A DNA stretch of 64,000 nt from Aegilops tauschii subsp. strangulata (lineage: Eukaryota > Streptophyta > Magnoliopsida > Poales > Poaceae), in NCBI RefSeq assembly GCF_002575655.3, contig NC_053037.3:255349135-255413134 (forward strand). Reading direction: 5' to 3'. Positions 57,097 through 64,000 of this stretch are shown in pieces; the first letter of the stretch is position 1, and every line of letters starts with the position of its first letter. A model generated the notes under the pieces. The model saw only the letters and a program-made list of their open reading frames with translations, searched no databases and was not told the origin of the DNA. The position numbers were made by a program, and so were the translations under genes.

Positions 57097-60000
57097 ATGA
57101 CGAACAAGGAGTTGCATGATAAATTTCAGCAAATGATGAGTGGCCAGGTGGGAGATGTGCTAAACAGATTTGAAGAGGCTATGGAGAAGATAGATGCCGT
57201 GGAGAAGTCGTTTGAGACAAAGCTGGATAACAAGTTTACTGAATTACTAAAGCGTCTTCCCCAACCACCACCGGCTGCACATGTCGCACCTCTACAACAA
57301 CAACAACCACATCTCCAACGCCGCCTTCCAAATCAAGTGGGACGGGCACAGCGCGTTCCAATTGAGATTGGTCAAAATTCGGGTGCTGCTGTCCCTACTG
57401 TTGATGCTTCTTTGGCTCCTGCTCCTGCGGCGGCTGAGGAGGATGACGATTATGCGGGCGATTATGAGGATGAGGTTGATCAAAATCAGAACTACGTGCA
57501 GCCACCAGCACCACCACCAGCAAGTCGACCTCAGGTATATATTCGCAACGGTAGGCCGGCACCACCACCTCATGTACGAGATCATGACCATCTCCCTAAA
57601 CTGAAATTGAATATTCCACCATTTGAGGGTAGATATGTTCCTGATATATATCTTACTTGGGAGTTAGAAACTGAACAACGATTTACATGTTTACAATATC
57701 CTGAGGAGAGACGTGTTCCTGCTGCTGTTTGTGCTTTCACTAGCTTTGCATGTGTTTGGTGGTCTGAACATTGTAGATTATATCCTGTTCCAGCTACTTG
57801 GGCTGCTTTGAAAACTGCTATGCGTACTCGTTGGGTTCCACCATATTATCAACGTGAATTACTTCAAAAATTGCAGCGTTTAAGACAAGGAAAAAATTCT
57901 GTAGAAGAATATTATCAGGAATTACAAACTGGCATGATTAGATGTGGTATTGTTGAGGAGAATGAAGCTATGCTTGCACGTTTTATGGGTGGATTAAATA
58001 AAGAGATTCAGACCATTCTAGAGTATAAGGATTATAATAATATCACTCGTTTATTCCATCTTGCTTGTAAAGCTGAACGTGAAGTGCAGGATCGACAGCC
58101 ATTGGCGCGAACTAACTTTTCTACAGGTCGACCTTCATCATGGACACCGCGTGCATCTTCTACTTCCACTTCACCATCACCTCCATCAGGTGCCACCTCC
58201 AGCCGTGATACAAGAAAGCAGGCACAACCACCACTCTCTGCCAAGAGCACACCTGCCGGGCCTGTGCAGAGCTCTTCTTCTTCCATGGCATCGACAGGGC
58301 ACACAAGTGATATTATTTGTCGTCGTTGTAAGGGAAGAGGACATTTTGCGAGAGAATGCAAATCTCAGCGTGTCATGATTGCTACTGAGGATGGTGGGTA
58401 TGAGTCCGCTAGTGACTATGATGAGGAGACTTTGGCTCTTATTACACGTGAAGAACATGGTGGAGATGATTCTGAAAATGAGACGCAATACATGGCTCCT
58501 GAAGACGCTGACAGGTATGAATGTTTAGTTGCTCAACGTGTTTTGAGTGTGCAGGTCACACAAGCAGAGCAAAATCAGAGGCATAATTTGTTCCATACAA
58601 AGGGAGTTGTGAAGGAACGTTCTGTTCGCGTCATCATAGATGGAGGGAGCTGTAACAACTTGGCTAGCATGGAGATGGTGGAGAAGCTATCTCTCACCAC
58701 AAGACCACATCCACATCCTTACTACATCCAATGGTTCAACAACAGCGGCAAGGTTAAGGTAACACGTACTGTTCGTGTGCATTTTAGTATCTCTACATAT
58801 GCTGATTATGTTGATTGTGATGTGGTACCCATGCAAGCATGTTCCTTATTACTAGGTAGACCATGGCAATTTGATAAAAATTCTGTACACCATGGTAGAA
58901 ACAATCAGTATACTCTTGTTCATAAGGATAAAAATATTACTTTGCTTCCTATGACTCCTGATTCCATTTTGAAAGATGACATTAATAGAGCTAATAAAGC
59001 AAAACAGGAGAAAAATAAGAGTGCAAATCAGATTGTGGCAAAGGAATTTGAGCAACAAATGAAACCTAATAATAAACCATCTAGTGTTGTTTCTGAAATT
59101 AAATTGAAAAGTGCATGTTTACTTGCCACAAAATCTGATATTGATGAACTAGATTTCAGCAAATCTGTTTGCTATGCTTTTGTGTGCAAAGAGGCATTAT
59201 TTTCATTCGAGGACGTGCCTTCCTCTTTGCCCCCTGCTGTCACTCACATTTTGCAGGAGTTCGCTGACGTCTTCCCACAAGACGTGCCACCGGGATTACC
59301 ACCTATTCGAGGGATTGAGCATCAAATTGACTTAATTCCCGGTGCATCGCTACCCAACCGTGCACCATACCGTACCAATCCAGAGGAGACGAAGGAGATT
59401 ATGCGTCAAGTACAGGAGCTGCTCGACAAAGGTTATATACGCGAATCTCTTAGTCCTTGTGCTGTTCCTATTATACTCGTGCCTAAAAAGGATGGTACGT
59501 CGCGTATGTGTGTTGATTGTAGAGGCATTAATAATATTACTATTCGTTATCGTCATCCTATTCCTAGGCTCGATGATATGCTTGATGAATTGAGTGGCTC
59601 TACAATATTCTCCAAAGTTGATTTGCGTAGTGGATACCATCAAATTCGTATGAAATTGGGAGATGAATGGAAAACTGCATTTAAAACTAAGTTTGGTTTA
59701 TATGAGTGGTTAGTCATGCCTTTTGGGTTAACTAATGCACCTAGTACTTTCATGAGACTAATGAACGAAGTTTTACGTGCTTTCATTGGACGATTTGTGG
59801 TGGTCTATTTTGATGATATACTGATTTATAGCAAATCTTTGGAAGAACATTTGGAACATTTACGTGCTGTTTTTATTGCTCTACGTGATGCACGTTTGTT
59901 TGGTAACCTTGGGAAGTGCACCTTTTGCACCGACCGAGTATCTTTTCTTGGCTATGTTGTTACTCCACAGGGAATTGAAGTTGATAAAGCCAAGATTGAA

Positions 60001-62181
60001 GCTATTGAGAGTTGGCCGCAGCCCAAAACGGTCACACAAGTGCGGAGTTTTCTTGGACTCGCTGGTTTCTATAGGCGTTTTGTGAGAGATTTTAGCACCA
60101 TTGCTGCACCTCTCAACGAGCTTACAAAGAAGGATGTGCCTTTTGTTTGGGGTACCGCACAGGAAGAAGCCTTCACGGTATTGAAAGATAAGTTGACACA
60201 TGCTCCTTTACTCCAACTTCCTGATTTTAATAAGACTTTTGAGCTTGAATGTGATGCTAGTGGCATTGGATTAGGAGGTGTGTTATTACAAGATGGCAAA
60301 CCTGTTGCATACTTTTCTGAAAAATTGAGTGGGCCTAGTCTGAATTATTCTACTTATGATAAAGAACTATATGCTCTTGTTCGGACTTTAGAAACATGGC
60401 AACATTATTTATGGCCCAAAGAATTTGTTATACATTCTGATCATGAATCTTTGAAACATATTAAAAGTCAAGCTAAACTGAATCGTAGACATGCTAAATG
60501 GGTTGAATTCATTGAAACTTTCCCTTATGTCATTAAACACAAGAAGGGTAAAGAAAATGTTATTGCTGATGCATTGTCTCGTCGCTATACTATGCTTTCA
60601 CAACTTGACTTCAAAATATTTGGTTTGGAGACCATCAAAGATCAATATGTGCATGATGCTGATTTTAAAGATGTATTGCAGAATTGTAAAGAAGGAAGAA
60701 CCTGGAACAAGTTTGTCGTTAATGATGGATTTGTGTTCCGTGCTAACAAGCTATGCATTCCAGCTAGCTCTCTTCGTCTTTTGTTGTTGCAGGAGGCGCA
60801 TGGAGGAGGATTAATGGGACACTTTGGCGTGAAGAAGACGGAGGACGTACTTGCTACACATTTCTTTTGGCCAAAGATGAGACGGGATGTTGAGCGTTTT
60901 GTTGCTCGCTGCACTACATGTCAAAAAGCTAAGTCACGACTCAATCCTCATGGTTTATATATGCCTTTGCCTGTACCTAGTGTTCCTTGGGAGGATATAT
61001 CTATGGACTTTGTTTTAGGTTTACCTCAAACAAAGAAGGGGAGGGATAGCATATTTGTTGTCGTGGATAGATTCTCGAAAATGGCGCACTTTATACCATG
61101 TCATAAAAGCGATGATGCTGTTAATGTTGCTGATTTGTTCTTTCGTGAAATTATTCGCTTGCATGGTGTGCCAAATACTATTGTTTCAGATCGTGATACT
61201 AAATTTCTTAGCCACTTTTGGAGATGTTTATGGGCTAAGTTGGGGACTAAACTGCTTTTTAGTACTACTTGTCACCCCCAAACTGATGGACAAACTGAAG
61301 TAGTCAATAGAACATTGTCTACTATGCTTAGGGCTGTTTTGAAGAATAATAAGAAAATGTGGGAAGACTGCTTGCCTCATATTGAGTTTGCTTATAATCG
61401 TTCATTGCATTCTACTACTAAGATGTGCCCTTTTGAAATTGTGTATGGTTTCCTACCTCGTGCACCTATTGATTTGTTGCCTCTTCCATCTTCGGAGAAG
61501 GTTAATTTTGATGCTAAACAACGTGCTGAATTGATCTTAAAAATGCATGAGTTAACTAAGGAAAACATTGAGCGTATGAATGCTAAATATAAACTTGCTG
61601 GAGATAAGGGTAGAAAACATGTTGTGTTTGCACCTGGAGATCTTGTTTGGTTACATTTGCGTAAGGATAGATTTCCTGATTTGCGCAAATCAAAGCTAAT
61701 GCCACGTGCTGATGGTCCTTTTAAGGTGTTAGAGAAAATAAATGATAATGCATATAAACTTGAGCTGCCTGCAGATTTTGGGGTTAGTCCCACTTTTAAT
61801 ATTGCAGATTTGAAGCCTTATTTGGGTGAGGAAGATGAGCTTCCGTCGAGGACGACTTCATTTCAAGAAGGGGAGGATGATGAGGACATCAATACAATTA
61901 TTACACCCACAGTCCCTGCTGCTATACATACTGGACCAATTACTAGAGCTCGCGCACGCCAATTAAATTACCAGGTACTTTCGTTTCTTGCTAATGATTC
62001 TAATGTTCATGAGAATATGATGCTGCCTAAATTGGATACATTTGTTTTGCTTACAAATGAAGGGCCTAGCTTTGAGAAGGATGAACATTGGAGCAAGAAC
62101 AAGCATGGAGATGATGGCATGCGCATGGGGAACAAGAACGGAGTTACAAGTGATGATTTCAGGACGTTGAAGCCACCATAA
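57097..62181 (+). CDS. CRW-C gag-pol polyprotein (CRM-lineage, intact frame, canonical start missing)
   Basis: Single open frame (57022-62181). The usual gag ATG is absent; the first in-frame ATG is 57097 ([10 protein letters not shown]), 22 codons into the open frame, giving 1694 aa. Domains by nucleotide: capsid region about 57600-58090; zinc knuckle [14 protein letters not shown] 58318-58359; protease IIDGGS, Asp codon at 58639; RT with [13 protein letters not shown] and YFDD at 59806-59817; RNase [10 protein letters not shown] (Asp 60253); integrase HHCC (His 60799; Cys 60910 and 60919) and catalytic Asp 61006, Asp 61189, Glu 61297 (D,D-35-E). GPF motif near 61716. The last ~100 codons lie inside the 3' LTR, as known for CRM elements, where the C-terminal CR motif takes the place of a chromodomain and is thought to aim integration at centromeric chromatin. 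No internal stop. Whether it is translated without the normal start is uncertain. Confidence 0.93.
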   Translation: MTNKELHDKFQQMMSGQVGDVLNRFEEAMEKIDAVEKSFETKLDNKFTELLKRLPQPPPAAHVAPLQQQQPHLQRRLPNQVGRAQRVPIEIGQNSGAAVPTVDASLAPAPAAAEEDDDYAGDYEDEVDQNQNYVQPPAPPPASRPQVYIRNGRPAPPPHVRDHDHLPKLKLNIPPFEGRYVPDIYLTWELETEQRFTCLQYPEERRVPAAVCAFTSFACVWWSEHCRLYPVPATWAALKTAMRTRWVPPYYQRELLQKLQRLRQGKNSVEEYYQELQTGMIRCGIVEENEAMLARFMGGLNKEIQTILEYKDYNNITRLFHLACKAEREVQDRQPLARTNFSTGRPSSWTPRASSTSTSPSPPSGATSSRDTRKQAQPPLSAKSTPAGPVQSSSSSMASTGHTSDIICRRCKGRGHFARECKSQRVMIATEDGGYESASDYDEETLALITREEHGGDDSENETQYMAPEDADRYECLVAQRVLSVQVTQAEQNQRHNLFHTKGVVKERSVRVIIDGGSCNNLASMEMVEKLSLTTRPHPHPYYIQWFNNSGKVKVTRTVRVHFSISTYADYVDCDVVPMQACSLLLGRPWQFDKNSVHHGRNNQYTLVHKDKNITLLPMTPDSILKDDINRANKAKQEKNKSANQIVAKEFEQQMKPNNKPSSVVSEIKLKSACLLATKSDIDELDFSKSVCYAFVCKEALFSFEDVPSSLPPAVTHILQEFADVFPQDVPPGLPPIRGIEHQIDLIPGASLPNRAPYRTNPEETKEIMRQVQELLDKGYIRESLSPCAVPIILVPKKDGTSRMCVDCRGINNITIRYRHPIPRLDDMLDELSGSTIFSKVDLRSGYHQIRMKLGDEWKTAFKTKFGLYEWLVMPFGLTNAPSTFMRLMNEVLRAFIGRFVVVYFDDILIYSKSLEEHLEHLRAVFIALRDARLFGNLGKCTFCTDRVSFLGYVVTPQGIEVDKAKIEAIESWPQPKTVTQVRSFLGLAGFYRRFVRDFSTIAAPLNELTKKDVPFVWGTAQEEAFTVLKDKLTHAPLLQLPDFNKTFELECDASGIGLGGVLLQDGKPVAYFSEKLSGPSLNYSTYDKELYALVRTLETWQHYLWPKEFVIHSDHESLKHIKSQAKLNRRHAKWVEFIETFPYVIKHKKGKENVIADALSRRYTMLSQLDFKIFGLETIKDQYVHDADFKDVLQNCKEGRTWNKFVVNDGFVFRANKLCIPASSLRLLLLQEAHGGGLMGHFGVKKTEDVLATHFFWPKMRRDVERFVARCTTCQKAKSRLNPHGLYMPLPVPSVPWEDISMDFVLGLPQTKKGRDSIFVVVDRFSKMAHFIPCHKSDDAVNVADLFFREIIRLHGVPNTIVSDRDTKFLSHFWRCLWAKLGTKLLFSTTCHPQTDGQTEVVNRTLSTMLRAVLKNNKKMWEDCLPHIEFAYNRSLHSTTKMCPFEIVYGFLPRAPIDLLPLPSSEKVNFDAKQRAELILKMHELTKENIERMNAKYKLAGDKGRKHVVFAPGDLVWLHLRKDRFPDLRKSKLMPRADGPFKVLEKINDNAYKLELPADFGVSPTFNIADLKPYLGEEDELPSRTTSFQEGEDDEDINTIITPTVPAAIHTGPITRARARQLNYQVLSFLANDSNVHENMMLPKLDTFVLLTNEGPSFEKDEHWSKNKHGDDGMRMGNKNGVTSDDFRTLKPP
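61865..61877 (+). other. Polypurine tract of CRW-C
   Basis: AAGAAGGGGAGGA directly before the 3' LTR; it is also coding (within the polyprotein), because the frame crosses into the LTR. Confidence 0.85.
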
Positions 62182-62795
62182 TGCGTGCATGAAGCCTTGG
62201 ACGAAATATACAAGATGCTACTTCATAACTTTCGTCCAGAGGCTATTCTAGGTGCTGCGTCACCTTATTATTGGGCCAGGCCCATGTAATTTCGAAATAC
62301 ATAAGTATAGGCTGTTTTTAGAGTCCGTATGTGTGGGGAAACAAGAGATAGGGTTGGTTTCGGACCCCTTCCTCAAGGGCCACGAAATTCCCCCCCTCTT
62401 CCTCCATATATACAGCCCTTAGGGCGTCGTTTAGACTTTGGGTTTTGTTTAGATTAAAAGTTCGCCATAGCTGCAACTTCGCGTACTTCGTTTGTGTTCA
62501 GCGACCAGACAAAGGCGTCACAGAACCCCACCTTGATCAATAAAGCTTTCATCTTATATTCGCAATATCCAGATTGCAATCTCAGTTTCTTGCCTGTTCT
62601 TCGTTTGCTCGCAGGAAACAGACCCTCGTGGTCAGGTTGATCGTGCTCCGGCGTGGTCGATAACCTCTCGGAGTTGGTTTAGCGATTGCTAAGGCGCGAC
62701 GTCCTCGCACGTTCGTAGTCGGATCGTCAAAGTCGACTTCCATCAAAGCGATATTCATCATCTCATCGAAAGACGAGACACCTTTGCCTCTATCA
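61878..62795 (+). repeat. 3' LTR of CRW-C (918 bp), overlapping the polyprotein C-terminus
   Basis: TGATGAGGACATC...CTCTATCA, followed by target copy TAGCG (62796-62800). Its first 304 bp encode the polyprotein C-terminus, with [20 protein letters not shown], and the stop at 62179-62181. Confidence 0.96.
62539..62544 (+). terminator. Polyadenylation signal of CRW-C
   Basis: AATAAA in GATCAATAAAGCTTTC, conserved in all CRW LTRs of the window, about 130 bp after the TATA box, so an R region could begin between the two. Confidence 0.55.
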
Positions 62796-63998
62796 TAGCG
62801 CACAAGCTCTCAACATGTCCTCCAGAATCTGATTGACTCTCTCAGCCTGTCCATCTATCTGCGGATGAAAGGCTGTACTGAACTCTAGCCTAGTACCCAA
62901 GGTGTGGTGCAGCTGATTCCAAAACTTGGAGGTAAATTGTGTTCCTCTATCTGATACGATGGTCCTCGGAACTCCATGCAGACATACGATCCTGGTCATA
63001 TATATCTTAGCCAACTTTGCACTCGTATAGGTGGTTTTCACTGGGATAAAGTGAGCCACTTTGGTCAAACGATCCACTACTACCCAGATAGAATCATACC
63101 CTGATCGGGTCCTGGGTAATCCAGTGATGAAATCCATGCCAAGCTTATCCCACTTCCATTCGAGTATCAGCATAGGCTGCAGTAATCCTGCTGGCTTCTG
63201 ATGTTCTGCCTTCACTCTCTGACATACATCACATACGGCTACATACTCGGCAATATCCTTCTTCATACCAGTCCACCAGAAACGCTCCTTCAAATCCAAA
63301 TACATCTTGGTGTTTCCGGGGTGTATTGAGTATGGCGAGCCATGGGCTTCTTGAAGTATTAACTTCCTGATCTCTTCATTATTGGGTACATAAACACGGT
63401 CCTCAAACCATAAGGTTTCATACTCATCCTCACGAAAACCTTTGGCTTTTCCGTTACTCATCTTCTCCTTTATCTCAGCAATTTCGTTGTCATCCTTTTG
63501 AGCTTCTCGAATCTTTCCCAATAATGTCGACTGAACCTCCATTGTTGCGACAAAACCTTGAGGAACTATCTCCAAACGAAGCTCCCTGAGGTCTTCGGCT
63601 AACTCCTTTGGTAATCCTCCGGTTACGAGGGTATTGACATAACTCTTCCGGCTCAAAGTGTCTGCGACGACATTGGACTTTCCTGGATGATAATGCAACT
63701 TCATATCATAATCCTTTATATGCTCCAACCATCTCCTTTGCCTGAGATTCAGCTCCTTCTGTGTGAAAATGTACATCAAACTCTTGTGATCCGTGTACAC
63801 ATGACAACGGTTTCCAATAAGAAAGTGTCTCGAGGTCTTGAGTGCATGAACAAAAGCTGCTAACTCCAAAACATGCATGGCATAATTCAACTCATGCGGT
63901 CGAAGCTGTCGTGAGGCATATGAGACAACTCTTCCGTCTTGCATAAGTACACCTCCAAGTCCTAAGCGAGAAGCATCGCAGTACACTTGGAAATCCTT
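62796..63998 (-). pseudogene. E1 RNase H and integrase (partial, frame open within the window)
   Basis: Minus-strand pol frame entering from the right edge. RNase [21 protein letters not shown], then [20 protein letters not shown] and [15 protein letters not shown]. Integrase zinc finger: H…H near [12 protein letters not shown] and CDVCQRVKA; catalytic core: [34 protein letters not shown] and [14 protein letters not shown], giving the D, D, E residues. The frame has no stop from 63986 to 62796, where CRW-C interrupts it after MLRACAL; it resumes at 55081. Because the downstream part has stops (54778, 54755), the gene as a whole is a pseudogene. Upstream RT, protease and gag are outside the window. 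Confidence 0.93.
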
Positions 63999-64000
63999 GC
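62796..64000 (-). mobile_element. E1 segment 2: Tekay-type chromovirus, RNase H-integrase part
   Basis: Continuation of E1 past CRW-C; the element runs off the right window edge. Starts with the second TAGCG copy (62796-62800). Confidence 0.9.

Larger units (their letters stand above)
55087..62795 (+). mobile_element. CRW copy C: young full-length CRM-lineage centromeric retrotransposon
   Basis: Plus-strand element of 7709 bp with 918-bp LTRs (55087-56004, 61878-62795), target duplicate TAGCG (55082-55086 and 62796-62800), tRNA-Met-type primer site, purine tract and an unbroken gag-pol frame. About three LTR differences were seen by eye (0.3%). At a commonly assumed grass rate near 1.3e-8 per site per year this is of the order of 0.1 My, but the count is by eye. 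It inserted into the integrase of E1. Compared with A and B it lacks the intron-like segment carrying the gag ATG. Confidence 0.96.

Noticed and set aside
61963..62190. Minus-strand ORFs repeated in every CRW LTR (e.g. 62190-61963, 55399-55172, 34660-34433)
   Set aside because: Antisense to the polyprotein C-terminus in the LTR; their conservation is explained by that coding strand.

Overview
The window is plant nuclear DNA, most likely from a Triticeae grass (wheat, barley, rye or Aegilops), and very probably centromeric or pericentromeric. I see no host gene: essentially all of the 64 kb can be assigned to nested transposable elements. The grass assignment rests on recognisable families: Athila-lineage LTRs of the Sabrina/WHAM type (starting TGATACGTCTCC), Tat-lineage elements carrying antisense genes, a Tekay chromovirus, a copia-like element with LTRs starting TGTAGGAGATATGCC, a CACTA transposon with a TNP2 gene, and three copies of a CRM-lineage centromeric retrotransposon (CRW/Cereba type). 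Family names come from memory of the families; boundaries come from LTR ends, target-site duplications (TSDs) and reading frames that resume across insertions.

Layout. 1-2705: 5' part of CRW copy A (minus), inserted in an Athila-lineage element S1 (2706-5660, minus). S1 lies in the antisense gene of a Tat-lineage element H1 (minus). H1 is seen in three pieces (5661-10029, 33155-34348, 42068-43946) because it was also split by a second Tat-lineage element, T1 (10030-33154, TSD GGTAC), and by CRW copy B (34349-42067, plus, TSD CAGAG). T1 in turn holds C1, a copia-like element with 2.17-kb LTRs (20597-30209, TSD GTCTG). H1 ends in its 5' LTR (43045-43946) next to the 3' part of a second Athila-lineage element, S2 (43947-46013, plus). 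The S2 LTR is interrupted by a CACTA element (46014-51715). Its transposase gene is cut by a Tekay-type chromovirus E1 (51716 to beyond 64000, minus), and E1's integrase is split by CRW copy C (55087-62795, plus, TSD TAGCG).

How it works together. CRW-C is the only element with an unbroken gag-pol frame (57031-62181); its last ~100 codons lie in its own 3' LTR, as known for CRM elements. Its two 918-bp LTRs differ at about 3 sites. Compared with copies A and B, CRW-C lacks a ~110-bp GT...AG segment of the leader that contains the gag start codon. The missing piece looks like an intron, so CRW-C may be a reverse-transcribed spliced RNA. C1 has nearly identical LTRs (5 substitutions and one indel in 2.17 kb) but no coding capacity, so it was probably mobilised in trans. 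T1 and H1 each carry, on the strand opposite pol, a multi-exon coiled-coil gene of the 'putative gypsy type transposon' family. The T1 copy can be followed over seven exons, with a TATA-like box and a strong start context. The older pol, gag and TNP2 genes are pseudogenes with frameshifts and in-frame stops, many of the type expected from C-to-T decay of methylated DNA.
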